Origin: Neorhizobium vignae
Lineage (GTDB): Bacteria > Pseudomonadota > Alphaproteobacteria > Rhizobiales > Rhizobiaceae
Length of the DNA stretch: 64,000 bases
NCBI RefSeq assembly: GCF_000732195.1
Contig: NZ_JNNU01000006.1
Span: 1 to 64,000 of the forward strand
Direction: 5' to 3'
The position numbers and the translations under genes are program-made. The notes under the pieces are model-generated. The model was not told the DNA's origin. It ran no database searches and was given only the letters and a program-made list of their open reading frames with translations. The stretch's first letter is position 1. Each line of letters begins with the position of its first letter. Shown here piece by piece: positions 52,891 through 61,726 of this stretch.

Positions 52891-53583
52891 ATGGCGGATA
52901 GCGGGCTTTTGAAGGTCACGTCGCGCGTGACTGTTCAGGATACGGTCTACGAACAGTTGCGCCGGGCGTTGATGTGGGGTTCCTTCGCTCCGGCGCAGGC
53001 GATCACCATTTCGTCGCTGGCAACCGAGTTCGGCACCAGCCACATGCCGGTGCGTGAGGCGTTGAGACGGCTCGCGGCGGAGAACGGGCTGGAGATCGGC
53101 CATAACGGATCGGCACGGGTGCCGGCGGTTTCCCGCGAGCGGCTCGACGATCTCTGCCAGGCGCGCATCGCGCTCGAGGGTCTGGCGACGGAACTCGCCG
53201 CAGCGCATATGACCGACGAGGACATCGACCGTTCGGAAGCGCTCGCCCGCGAGCATGACGAGACCGGCAAGGCTGGTGACGTCTATGGCATGCTGCGCAA
53301 GAACCAGGAATTCCATTTCGGCATCTACGAGGCATCGCGCTCCGAAGTGCTGCCACAGCACATCGAAATGCTCTGGCTGCGGTTCGGCCCCTACATGCGG
53401 ATGCTGACCAATTACGTGGAAAAGGAATTCGACAAGGGCGTCGTGTACCCGTTCTCGTCCTATCATTTCCGGATCGTCGCGGCGCTTCGAGAGCGCAACG
53501 GCGCGCTCGCACGGGATATGATGGTGGGGGATATCCTCGCCACCCAGTCGCACCTGCGGGACATGTCGCCGGAACTGCGGTGA
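52891..53583 (+). CDS. GntR family regulator with FCD ligand domain (second)
   Basis: 230-residue FadR-subfamily regulator. The winged helix is QDTVYEQLRRALMWGSFAPAQAITISSLATEFGTSHMPVREALRRLAAENGLEI. The FCD domain starts near residue 100, with the metal-binding-type residues in KNQEFHFGIYEAS and the final SSYHFRIVAALRERNGALAR. The ATG at 52891 has GAGGA five bases upstream; ATGs at 52849 and 52873 are possible but poorly supported. It is divergent from the class V aminotransferase. A 9-base-arm hairpin follows its stop. Confidence 0.92.
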   Translation: MADSGLLKVTSRVTVQDTVYEQLRRALMWGSFAPAQAITISSLATEFGTSHMPVREALRRLAAENGLEIGHNGSARVPAVSRERLDDLCQARIALEGLATELAAAHMTDEDIDRSEALAREHDETGKAGDVYGMLRKNQEFHFGIYEASRSEVLPQHIEMLWLRFGPYMRMLTNYVEKEFDKGVVYPFSSYHFRIVAALRERNGALARDMMVGDILATQSHLRDMSPELR

Positions 53584-53604
53584 CCCCGGCGCAGTGCGCC
53601 GGGG
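53584..53604. terminator. Hairpin between convergent genes
   Basis: CCCCGGCGC (53584-53592), AGT, GCGCCGGGG (53596-53604), directly after the GntR stop and 22 bases from the stop of the convergent epimerase-like gene. No T-run. Confidence 0.6.
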
Positions 53605-53625
53605 CGTGAGCGTCTAAAGTCTGGC

Positions 53626-54444
53626 TTACTGGCCGAGGCCGAGCGATGCGAGATACTCGACCGAAGCCGGAATCTTCGACTTGTCCTTGATCTCGACGAT
53701 CAGGCGCGGATTGCTGGTGAGATCGGCAAGTGCCTGGAAGACCGACGGCCAGAGGATATTGCCTTCGCCGAGCGCCCAGTGACGGTCAGCGTAACCGTCG
53801 GCATCCTGCAGATGGACGTGCTGCAGGCGGTTGCCGGCAGCCTTCACATAATAATCGACCGGCGGAGCGCCGGTGGAGCCGTGCGCGTAATGCGCGTGGC
53901 CGGTGTCGATCGAGACTGCGACGGCCGGCGAGTTGAAGCTGTCGGCGAGCGCCACGCGGATATGCTGGTCGATATCCTCGATATTTTCCAGGACGATGAC
54001 GGCGCCGATATCCTCGGCCTGCCTGACGGCATCGCGCATCGTCAGGTGTACATGCTCGACGACGCGCTCGCCCTCGCCCTTGTTGTTGTCGAGGTTGTTG
54101 TAGGACCAGGTCGTGTAGGGGCTGTGGGCGACCATCTGGGTTGCGCCGATCGCTGCACAGACGTCGAGGCCCTGCTTCAGGCGCTTGGCGACGACGGCGC
54201 GGATATCCGGATCCTGGGAAGCGATGGTGAAGCCCCAGAACGGGCCGTGGATGCCGAGTCGGCCTTCAAAACCGTCGAGCAGCTTCCTGGCGCGCTCGGC
54301 CAGCGGCGCCCAGTCGCCGTTCAGAACGTCACCGGTGGTAAAATCCTGAAGTTCGAGATCGCGCTGTTTTTCGAAAAGCCAATCACGGTGAATTTCGAGC
54401 TCGCCAAGCGTCATGGCGGCGCCGATCACGGGAAGGGAGGACAT
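53626..54444 (-). CDS. Sugar phosphate isomerase/epimerase-like TIM-barrel protein
   Basis: 272-residue xylose-isomerase-like protein. Likely metal ligands are in VLENIEDIDQ, SIDTGHAHYAHG, LQHVHLQDADGYADRH and LIVEIKDKSKI. These match the AP-endonuclease-2 superfamily fold, which includes tagatose/xylulose epimerases, hydroxypyruvate isomerase and ring-cleavage-related lyases. The ATG at 54444 has GGAG six bases upstream. It is divergent from the third peptide-type transporter and could share its control. The substrate cannot be set. Confidence 0.88.
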   Translation of the reverse strand: MSSLPVIGAAMTLGELEIHRDWLFEKQRDLELQDFTTGDVLNGDWAPLAERARKLLDGFEGRLGIHGPFWGFTIASQDPDIRAVVAKRLKQGLDVCAAIGATQMVAHSPYTTWSYNNLDNNKGEGERVVEHVHLTMRDAVRQAEDIGAVIVLENIEDIDQHIRVALADSFNSPAVAVSIDTGHAHYAHGSTGAPPVDYYVKAAGNRLQHVHLQDADGYADRHWALGEGNILWPSVFQALADLTSNPRLIVEIKDKSKIPASVEYLASLGLGQ

Positions 54445-54846
54445 GGAAAACTCCATTAAAACAAAAGGAAATGTGGGGAGGGGATGCGCCGGAAGAAAAT
54501 CAACGCAGAGGGCGTCATCTCAGAATTTTGTGTCGGCAATATTACATTTGTAACGCGGGATGATGAAATTTGCATCCGTGTTCAATTTCATCGAATCGCC
54601 AAGTTAGCGTCACGGAACTGATACACGGGCTGGCCAAATAGCCCCTGCAAATCAGGGGGTATTCGTGAGCGGCAATAATACGCTTCTTATCGACGTGAAT
54701 CAGGGCGAGCGGCTTTCACGGCCGCAGCCCGAGCGGATGGCGTGCCGTTGGCGGGCCAAGCTCAGCGAACCCCTCAGCCGTCACCGCTCAAGCTCGCAGG
54801 GGCTGATCGAGCTCGTCCATTAACCCGAAGCCAAAGGACTATTTCC
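54445..54846. other. Divergent control region of the third transporter operon
   Basis: About 400 bases without a supported gene. It contains the inverted repeat GATGAAATT/AATTTCATC (54562-54592), TTACA-TT-TGTAA (54542-54553) and a CCCCTG/CAGGGG stem (54642-54658). None matches the TTTTA-N4-TAAAA class, so this operon seems outside that regulon. Confidence 0.5.
54562..54592. promoter_or_regulatory. Inverted repeat GATGAAATT-N13-AATTTCATC
   Basis: Perfect nine-base arms (54562-54570 and 54584-54592) with centres 22 bases apart, two helical turns, as expected for a dimeric regulator binding one face. It lies about 255 bases before the binding-protein ATG and 118 from the epimerase start. Confidence 0.5.
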
Positions 54847-56484
54847 ATGGTCAACTTCACCCGCCGCAGCACGCTCGGCCTTGCCGGGGCCGCTGCCGGT
54901 TCGCTGATCCTGCCGCGCTTCTCGATCGCCCAGAGCGACAAGCGTCCGTCGATCACCATCGCCGTCCAGAAGATCACCAACAACAATTCGCTGGATGTCT
55001 GGCACGAACAGTCGAATGTCGGCGAGCGCGTTTTCTTCCCCAACCTCTGGGAAGGTCTCATCTTGCGCAACTGGATGGGCAACCAGGGTCCGCTTCCGGG
55101 TCTCGCAACCGAGTGGAAGCGCATCGACGACAAAACGCTGGAACTGAAGCTGCGCCAGGGCGTCAAGTTCCACAACGGCGACGAGCTGACGGCCGACGAC
55201 GTCGTGTTCTCGTTCTCCAGGGAACGTGTGTTCGGCAATACCGAGCCGGCCGGCGGCAAGACGATCTTCGAATCCGAGCACAAGCCGACCACCGTCAAGG
55301 AACTGCCGGCTTCCGTTCCCGGCGTTGGCCGCCGTCTGTGGCCGGCTCTTGCCGGCGTCGAGGCCGTCGACAAGTACACCGTCCGTTTCCACAACGCGAC
55401 GCCGGACGTCACGATGGAAGGTCGCCTCTATTCCGGCGGCAGCCAGATCACCAACCGTCGCGCCTGGGACGAAGCCAAGTCCTTTACCGAGTGGTCCCGC
55501 AAGCCGATCACGACCGGCGCCTACATGGTTGCCGAATACAAGCCGGATGTCTCGTTGACGCTCGTCGCCTTCGATCAATACTGGGGTGGCCGTCCGCCGC
55601 TCGCCCAGATCCGCTTCGTCGAAGTTCCGGAAGTCGCCTCGCGCGTCAACGGCCTGCTCTCCGGCGAATACGACTTCGCCTGCGACCTGCCGCCCGACCA
55701 GATCGCCACGGTCAAGGCTGCCAAGGGCTTTGAAGTCCAGAGCTCGACCATCTGGAACCACCGCGTTTCGGTCTTCAACACTCAGAACCAGATCCTTGCC
55801 AACCCGCTGATGCGCCGGGCGATGACGCACTCGATCGACCGCAAGGCGATCGTCGATGCGCTCTGGGCCGGCCAGACGGTCACCCCGGCCGGTCTGCAGT
55901 TCGAATCCTTCCGGACTTCGGACATGTTCATCGAAGGCTGGGCCGCTCCGGAATTCAATCCGCAGCTCGCCAAGGACCTCATCAAGCAGGCCGGCTACAA
56001 GGGTGATCCGATCCCGTATCGCCTGCTCAACAACTACTACACGAACCAGACGGCCAACGGCCAGATCATGGTCGAGATGTGGAAGCAGGTCGGCATCAAC
56101 GTGCAGATCGAGATGAAGGAAAACTGGGGCCAGATCCACGATCCGGCAGGCGTCAAGGGCGTCCGTGACTGGTCGGCCTCCAACACGATCAACGACCCGA
56201 TCACCCCGCTTGTCGTGCAGTTCGGCCCGAACGGCGAAGTCCAGCAGAAGAAGGACTGGACGAACGCTGAAATGAACAAGCTTGCGCAGGTCATGGAAAC
56301 CTCCACCGACCGCGCGCTGCGCAAGAAGGCGATCGCCCGCATGCTGGAAATCGCCGAGCGCGAAGACCCCGTCTATCAGGTCCTGCACCAGAACGCCGTG
56401 TTCACGGGCATGAAGTCGTCGCTCAAGTGGAAGGCCGCTCCGGCCTTCGCGATGGACTTCCGCTCCTCCAACTGGGCGATCTGA
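54847..56484 (+). CDS. ABC transporter substrate-binding protein, family 5, third system
   Basis: 545-residue periplasmic binding protein. The N-terminus MVNFTRRSTLGLAGAAAGSLILPRFSIAQ looks like a twin-arginine signal. Family features: NLWEGLILRNWMGNQGPLPGLATEWKRIDDKTLELKLRQGVKFHNGDELTADDVVFSF. The ATG at 54847 gives this signal; an in-frame ATG at 54742 adds an unlikely leader. It heads a plus-strand transporter operon whose gene order (ATPases before permeases) differs from the first two. Confidence 0.94.
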   Translation: MVNFTRRSTLGLAGAAAGSLILPRFSIAQSDKRPSITIAVQKITNNNSLDVWHEQSNVGERVFFPNLWEGLILRNWMGNQGPLPGLATEWKRIDDKTLELKLRQGVKFHNGDELTADDVVFSFSRERVFGNTEPAGGKTIFESEHKPTTVKELPASVPGVGRRLWPALAGVEAVDKYTVRFHNATPDVTMEGRLYSGGSQITNRRAWDEAKSFTEWSRKPITTGAYMVAEYKPDVSLTLVAFDQYWGGRPPLAQIRFVEVPEVASRVNGLLSGEYDFACDLPPDQIATVKAAKGFEVQSSTIWNHRVSVFNTQNQILANPLMRRAMTHSIDRKAIVDALWAGQTVTPAGLQFESFRTSDMFIEGWAAPEFNPQLAKDLIKQAGYKGDPIPYRLLNNYYTNQTANGQIMVEMWKQVGINVQIEMKENWGQIHDPAGVKGVRDWSASNTINDPITPLVVQFGPNGEVQQKKDWTNAEMNKLAQVMETSTDRALRKKAIARMLEIAEREDPVYQVLHQNAVFTGMKSSLKWKAAPAFAMDFRSSNWAI

Positions 56485-56594
56485 CCGGATCGTTCTCCCC
56501 TGCTCCGGCGACCATGCGGCCGCCGGAGCATTTGTTTTCAAGAACGGCAATGTCTTCGGTCCGGAAACGGCGGCAGGCAGGAGTATGGCGGGAT

Positions 56595-57608
56595 ATGGAT
56601 AGAGCATCGTCCAATCTGGTGGAGTTGCGTGGCCTGAAGGTCGCCTTCGACGGCGTCCAGGTTCTGCACGGTATCGATCTCGATGTAGGCCGGGGCGAAG
56701 CGCTCGGTCTCGTCGGAGAATCGGGGTGCGGAAAGTCGGTGACGTGGCTCGCGGCGCTGGGACTGCTTCCCGGCAAGGCGAGCGTTACCGGTTCCGTGCG
56801 GCTCGAGGGGCAGGAACTCGCCGGCGGCCCGCGCGAGGTCTACGAACAGGTGCGGGGCGGCCGGATCGCGATGATCTTCCAGGACCCGTCGAGCTCGCTC
56901 AATCCGGTGCTGAGGATCGGCGCTCAGATCGTCGAGGCGCTGTCGCTGCATCGCGGCCTGAGAGGCGACCCGGCCCGGAGAGAGGCGCTGCGGCTATTGG
57001 ACATGGTCGGCATTCCCGATGCCCGCCGCCGTTTCGATCTTTATCCGCACGAATTTTCGGGCGGCCAGTGTCAGCGGCTGATGATCGCCATGGCGCTTGC
57101 CGGCGAGCCGGACCTGCTGATCGCCGACGAGCCGACCACGGCGCTCGACGCGACGATCCAGGCGCAGATCCTCGACCTGCTGATCCAGCTGCGGGCCGAG
57201 ACCGGCATGGCGACGGTGTTCATCAGCCACGATCTCGGCGCCGTTTCCCAGGTCTGCGAACGGGTCTGCGTCATGTATGCCGGCCGGATCGTCGAGGAGG
57301 GCAGCGTCGCGCAGCTCTTTTCCGAGCCGCGCCATCCCTATACGCGCGGCCTATTCGACGCGATCCCCCGGATCGACGGCCCCCGCCAGCGGCTTATCCC
57401 GATCCCGGGCACGGTTCCGAACCCGAGACATCTCCCCGAAGGCTGTTCCTTCCAGCCGCGCTGTTTTCGCGCGGTCGAAGCCTGTCGTGTCGAGCGCCCT
57501 GCGCTTGTCACATCGGCCGATGGCCGGCAGCTCGCCTGCTTCCGGCCGGTGCCGGCAAACGAGCCTGCCGAGCCCAGAAACAGAGTGACCGAGGATATGC
57601 TGCTTTGA
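56595..57608 (+). CDS. Peptide-type ABC transporter ATPase (DppD-like), third system
   Basis: 337-residue ATPase: Walker [20 protein letters not shown], signature FSGGQCQR, Walker [14 protein letters not shown], and a C-terminal [14 protein letters not shown] cluster. The ATG at 56595 gives the normal N-terminus [17 protein letters not shown]. It ends in a TTGA overlap with the next ATPase. Confidence 0.92.
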   Translation: MDRASSNLVELRGLKVAFDGVQVLHGIDLDVGRGEALGLVGESGCGKSVTWLAALGLLPGKASVTGSVRLEGQELAGGPREVYEQVRGGRIAMIFQDPSSSLNPVLRIGAQIVEALSLHRGLRGDPARREALRLLDMVGIPDARRRFDLYPHEFSGGQCQRLMIAMALAGEPDLLIADEPTTALDATIQAQILDLLIQLRAETGMATVFISHDLGAVSQVCERVCVMYAGRIVEEGSVAQLFSEPRHPYTRGLFDAIPRIDGPRQRLIPIPGTVPNPRHLPEGCSFQPRCFRAVEACRVERPALVTSADGRQLACFRPVPANEPAEPRNRVTEDMLL

Positions 57609-58588
57609 CCGCGCTCATCGAAGCGGACAATCTCGTTCGCGTCTACAAGATCCGCCGCGGGGTGTTTGCACAGCCGCATCCCGTGCGTGCCGTGGACGGG
57701 ATTTCCTTGGCGCTGAAGCCCGGCGAAACGCTCGGCGTCGTCGGCGAATCCGGCTCGGGCAAGTCGACTCTCGGGCGGATGCTGCTCGGCATAGACGCCG
57801 CACAGGGCGGCGAGGTTCGGTTCGAAGGCAAGCCGATGCCGCACCTGAAGACGCCGGAATGGCGCGCGCTGCGCGCGAAGATGCAGTTCGTCTACCAGGA
57901 TCCGCTGGCGGCGCTCGACCGGCGCGTGACGATCGCCAGGCAGATCGGCGAGCCGCTGGAAATCCACAAGCTCATTCCGAAAGAATACCAGCAGGCCCGG
58001 ATTGCCGAACTGATGACGGCCGTCGGCCTGCGTCCGGATCAGGCCGGGCGTTACCCCCACGAACTCTCGGGTGGCCAGAGGCAGCGCGCCGTGATTGCCC
58101 GTGCGCTCGCCGCACGCCCGAAGCTTCTGGTCTGCGACGAGCCGGTTTCCGCGCTCGATGTCTCCATCCAGGCGCAGGTCGTCAACATGCTGCGGGACCT
58201 GCAGGAGCAGAACGGCATCGCCATGGTGTTCATCAGCCATGACCTCAAGGTGGTGCGCAACATCGCCGACCGGGTGGCGGTGATGTATCTCGGCCGGATC
58301 GTCGAAGAGGCCTCTTCCGACGTGATCTTCCAGTCGCCGCAGCATCCCTATACCAAGGCGCTGGTTTCCAGCGTGCCGGTGCCGGGCAAGATCCTCGAAG
58401 GGCGCGTCATTCTTCAGGGCGAGCCGCCGAACCCGGCCAATCGTCCGTCCGGCTGCGCTTTCCACCCCCGTTGCGCGCTGGCGCAGGACGTCTGCCGCGC
58501 AGTCGTGCCGCAGCTTCGCCCGATTGGCAATGGCCGCACGGCTGCCTGTCATGTGGTGGCTGGCGAAGCCGCCGCGATTGCGGCCTGA
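57605..58588 (+). CDS. Peptide-type ABC transporter ATPase (DppF-like), third system, TTG start
   Basis: 327-residue ATPase with GESGSGKST, LSGGQRQR, LVCDEPVSALDV and a C-terminal CAFHPRCALAQDVC cluster. There is no in-frame ATG near the expected N-terminus. A TTG at 57605 overlapping the previous TGA gives [16 protein letters not shown], the standard beginning, which would be translated by re-initiation. It partners the upstream DppD-like protein. Confidence 0.9.
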   Translation: MTALIEADNLVRVYKIRRGVFAQPHPVRAVDGISLALKPGETLGVVGESGSGKSTLGRMLLGIDAAQGGEVRFEGKPMPHLKTPEWRALRAKMQFVYQDPLAALDRRVTIARQIGEPLEIHKLIPKEYQQARIAELMTAVGLRPDQAGRYPHELSGGQRQRAVIARALAARPKLLVCDEPVSALDVSIQAQVVNMLRDLQEQNGIAMVFISHDLKVVRNIADRVAVMYLGRIVEEASSDVIFQSPQHPYTKALVSSVPVPGKILEGRVILQGEPPNPANRPSGCAFHPRCALAQDVCRAVVPQLRPIGNGRTAACHVVAGEAAAIAA

Positions 58589-58598
58589 GGAGTTCCTG

Positions 58599-59525
58599 AT
58601 GATCCGCTTCATAGCCGTCCGAATCCTCAGGGCAATGATCACCATCTTTGCCGTCGTCACCTTCGCCTTCGTGGTGCTGCGCATGTCGGGCGACCCGGCG
58701 CAGGTCATGCTCGGCCCGGACGTGCCGCAGGAGGCCGTCGATGCGTTCCGTCGCTCCTGGGGGCTCGACCAGCCGCTCTGGATTCAATATCTCGCCTATA
58801 TCAAATCGATCTTCAGCGGCGATTTCGGCGTATCGATGCGCGACAAGGCGTCGGCGCTCGATCTGGTTCTGCAGCGCGTGCCTGCGACGCTGCAGCTCAC
58901 CCTGCCGGCGCTGCTCCTGAAGCTGGCATTGGGCATCCCGGCCGGCGTCTATGCGGCGCTGCATCGCCAGAGTTTTGCCGATCGCGGCGTGATTTTGCTC
59001 GCGGTCCTCGGCTTCACGATCCCGTCCTTCGTCATGGGTCTCCTGCTGGTGCTGATCTTTGCGGTCACCCTCGGCGTGCTGCCGTCCGGCGGGCAGGACA
59101 CCTGGGTGCACGGCATCCTGCCGACGGTGACCATGAGCATCGGCGGCATCGGCATCCTCGCCCGCTTTTCGCGCAGCGCAATGATCGAGGTGATGGGCCA
59201 GCCCTATATCCGCACCGCCTCCGCCAAGGGCCTGAAATGGCATGACGTCGTCTGGAACCATGCGCTGCCGAACGCGGCCGTGCCGATCGTCACGATCGTC
59301 GGCTTCATGGTCGGCTCGCTGATCGCCGGTGCCGTGGTGGTCGAGTCGATCTTCTCCTGGCCGGGCATCGGCCGCCTGCTGATCGTATCGGTCAGCAACC
59401 GCGACCTTGCCGTCGTCCAATGCATCCTGCTGAACATCGCAGCCACCATGGTGGTTTCGAACCTCGTCGTCGATCTGCTCTACGGCTGGCTCGACCCCCG
59501 CCTTCGCTCCAACGCGGCGCATTGA
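58599..59525 (+). CDS. Peptide-type ABC transporter permease (DppB-like), third system
   Basis: 308-residue permease, helix RAMITIFAVVTFAFVVLRMSGDPAQVML at the N-terminus, GDFGVSMRDKASALDLV and coupling loop TASAKGLKWHDVVWNHALPN. GAGGAG lies six bases upstream of the ATG at 58599. Ten bases after the ATPase gene. Confidence 0.94.
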   Translation: MIRFIAVRILRAMITIFAVVTFAFVVLRMSGDPAQVMLGPDVPQEAVDAFRRSWGLDQPLWIQYLAYIKSIFSGDFGVSMRDKASALDLVLQRVPATLQLTLPALLLKLALGIPAGVYAALHRQSFADRGVILLAVLGFTIPSFVMGLLLVLIFAVTLGVLPSGGQDTWVHGILPTVTMSIGGIGILARFSRSAMIEVMGQPYIRTASAKGLKWHDVVWNHALPNAAVPIVTIVGFMVGSLIAGAVVVESIFSWPGIGRLLIVSVSNRDLAVVQCILLNIAATMVVSNLVVDLLYGWLDPRLRSNAAH

Positions 59526-59537
59526 GGACAAAGAGAT

Positions 59538-60419
59538 ATGGCTACGATCAATCTGTCGGAAACCTCTCGGACACCCGGCTGGTACGCGACCTTCATCACG
59601 CGTCTGCGCCGCAACGTGCCGTTCACCGTCGGTCTCGGCATTCTCTGGCTGGCGGCCGTGGTGGTGGTTGCGATCTTCGCCGACCAGATCCGCCCCTACG
59701 ACATCACCGCCATGGACCTGTCGAGCCGCCTTTCCCGCCCGGGCGTTCTGAAGCATCTGCTCGGCACCGATGAACTCGGCCGCGACGTGCTTTCGCGCCT
59801 CCTCCAGTCGGTCCGGGTGTCGCTGATCATCGCCTTCGGCGCCACGATCCTTTCGGCGGTATTCGGCACGGCGCTCGGTTTCGCGGCTGCGCAGTTCCGG
59901 GGTGCGGTCGAACATCTCGTGCTGGTGCTCGCCGATTTCCAGGCGGCGCTGCCGTTCCTGATCATGTCGCTCGCCGTGCTCGCCTTCTTCGGCTCCTCGA
60001 TGGTGCTGCTGGTCTGCCTCATGGGTTTCTACGGCTGGGAGCGTTATGCCCGCATTGCCCGCGGCCTGGCGATCTCGGCGAGCTCGCAAGGGTATGCGGC
60101 CTCCGTCGTGCAGCTAGGCGCGACGCCGGCACGGGTCTATTTCCATCATATCCTGCCGAACGTCGCCTCGATGCTGATCGTTTCGATGACGCTGACGTTT
60201 CCGGAAATCATCCTGATGGAAAGCGGCCTGTCGTTCCTCGGTCTCGGCGTCCAGCCGCCGGAGACGAGCCTTGGCAACATGGTCGGTTTCGGCCGCGAAT
60301 ACCTGACCCGGGCGCCTTGGATCATGCTCGCTCCGTCGGTCGTGATCATGCTGACCACCCTGTCGATCAGCATTGTCGGCGACTGGCTGCGCGACAAGCT
60401 CGACCCCACGCTTTCGTAA
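59538..60419 (+). CDS. Peptide-type ABC transporter permease (DppC-like), third system
   Basis: 293-residue permease. N-terminal helix LGILWLAAVVVVAIFADQI, then LLGTDELGRDVLSRLLQSVRVSL and coupling loop ASVVQLGATPARVYFHHILPN. It completes the operon; no catabolic gene of the same strand lies between it and terC. Confidence 0.94.
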   Translation: MATINLSETSRTPGWYATFITRLRRNVPFTVGLGILWLAAVVVVAIFADQIRPYDITAMDLSSRLSRPGVLKHLLGTDELGRDVLSRLLQSVRVSLIIAFGATILSAVFGTALGFAAAQFRGAVEHLVLVLADFQAALPFLIMSLAVLAFFGSSMVLLVCLMGFYGWERYARIARGLAISASSQGYAASVVQLGATPARVYFHHILPNVASMLIVSMTLTFPEIILMESGLSFLGLGVQPPETSLGNMVGFGREYLTRAPWIMLAPSVVIMLTTLSISIVGDWLRDKLDPTLS

Positions 60420-60792
60420 TCTCGGTGTGGTCCGCTGCAAGCCAGGGGGCCACGTTCATCGATGCGGCTCTTGGCGCTGTGGACAGATTACAACAGATCG
60501 TCAACGATCCCAGGCGAAAACGGCCCAAAACCAGCTGTTTCATAAACTCGCCACTTGAGTTTCTGCGATCATGCCGCTAAATCTCACGCCACCAGGACCG
60601 GGCCCCTCTGACAGTTCATGCTTGAGCTGTGATGTCGGACTGGATTAGTCCAACTTGGGTGCCTGGTGTTCGTGGAAATCACGTGACGACAACGGTGGTG
60701 ACCTACGACAGGCGGAAATGCAGGTCGTGAGCGTCTCAAGGTCGTCTCGGTCCACTCGCGGGCACTCCCGCCTTTGAGAGATTGGGTGCCAA
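60420..60792. other. Leader region upstream of terC
   Basis: 373 bases without a gene. Stems are visible, such as GGACT/AGTCC at 60637-60651 and GCGGG/CCCGC near 60758-60771 enclosed by CTCAAGG/CCTTTGAG. TerC genes are often under the yybP-ykoY manganese riboswitch, but its conserved GGGGAGTA and GAGACC-type motifs are not evident. Its role as a structured leader is therefore only a possibility. Confidence 0.35.
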
Positions 60793-61446
60793 ATGATGGA
60801 ATTCTTTACGCCGGAGGCATTGTCCGCCCTCCTGCAGGTTATCATGATCGACCTCGTGCTGGCCGGCGACAATGCGATCGTCATCGGCCTTGCCGCTGCC
60901 GGCCTGCCGAAGGAACAGCGGTCCAAAGCCATTCTGGTCGGTATCATCGCAGCGACCGTGCTGCGTATCGGTTTCGCGCTTGCCACCACCCAGCTCCTGC
61001 AGATCGTCGGCCTGCTGCTGGCTGGCGGTGTCCTGCTTCTCTGGGTCTGCTGGAAGATGTGGCGCGAATTGCGCACGCCCCATCAGCATGAGGACGAAGC
61101 CAACGAAGCGCTGCAGAATGCAGACCTCAATGCCGACGGTACGGTCGCGGGTGGTGCGCCGCGCAAGACTTTCTCCCAGGCCGCCTGGCAGATCGTCATT
61201 GCCGACGTCTCCATGTCGCTCGACAACGTACTCGCCGTTGCGGGTGCTGCTCATGAACATCCAGAAGTCCTGATCTTCGGCCTGGTCCTCTCGATCGCGC
61301 TGATGGGCATTGCTGCAAGCTTCATCGCCCGCCTGCTCAACAGGCATCGCTGGATTGCCTATGTCGGTCTTGCCGTCATCCTTTACGTGTCGCTCGAGAT
61401 GATCTGGCGCGGCTATCACGAAATTGCGCCCTATATCGCCGGGTAA
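60793..61446 (+). CDS. TerC family integral membrane protein (YjbE-type)
   Basis: 217-residue membrane protein. The first helices ALLQVIMIDLVLAGDNAIVIGLAAAGLP and the later IVIADVSMSLDNVLAVAGAAHEHP carry the paired acidic GDNA and LDNV motifs of TerC transporters. Related proteins export manganese and possibly calcium or load metals onto secreted proteins. A hydrophilic loop of about 50 residues, with HQHEDEANEALQ, separates the halves. It ends with a strong terminator and has its own long leader, so is probably monocistronic. Confidence 0.92.
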   Translation: MMEFFTPEALSALLQVIMIDLVLAGDNAIVIGLAAAGLPKEQRSKAILVGIIAATVLRIGFALATTQLLQIVGLLLAGGVLLLWVCWKMWRELRTPHQHEDEANEALQNADLNADGTVAGGAPRKTFSQAAWQIVIADVSMSLDNVLAVAGAAHEHPEVLIFGLVLSIALMGIAASFIARLLNRHRWIAYVGLAVILYVSLEMIWRGYHEIAPYIAG

Positions 61447-61453
61447 TGTCTTC

Positions 61454-61484
61454 CGGCGCGGCGGTCCTACCGCCGCGCCGTTTT
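61454..61484 (+). terminator. Rho-independent terminator of terC
   Basis: CGGCGCGGCGGT (61454-61465), CCT loop, ACCGCCGCGCCG (61469-61480), then TTTT. It begins eight bases after the terC stop. Confidence 0.92.
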
Positions 61485-61726
61485 CTTTGGGCCTTTAGCG
61501 TCCCGTCTTCGCTCGCCATTCGCCGAGCAGCTTTTCCTGATCTCAACCAAAACTTATGCCGCGTCAGCAGAACCTATTCGTCAGGCTGCCGATCTGCTTT
61601 TATGTCTTCATGCCAAGCTGCGGCGCCCATGCGCCGGCCGTGTTGGAGTGGAGGACGCGGGCTCGATTTTTGGAGGAGAATGCGCCTGTCCGCCGGGCGC
61701 GATAGATCGACCATCTAGGAAAAGCC

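Noticed and set aside
60420..60792. yybP-ykoY manganese riboswitch upstream of terC
   Set aside because: The gene context is right, but I could not find the conserved loop sequences of this riboswitch, so it is listed only as an unassigned leader.
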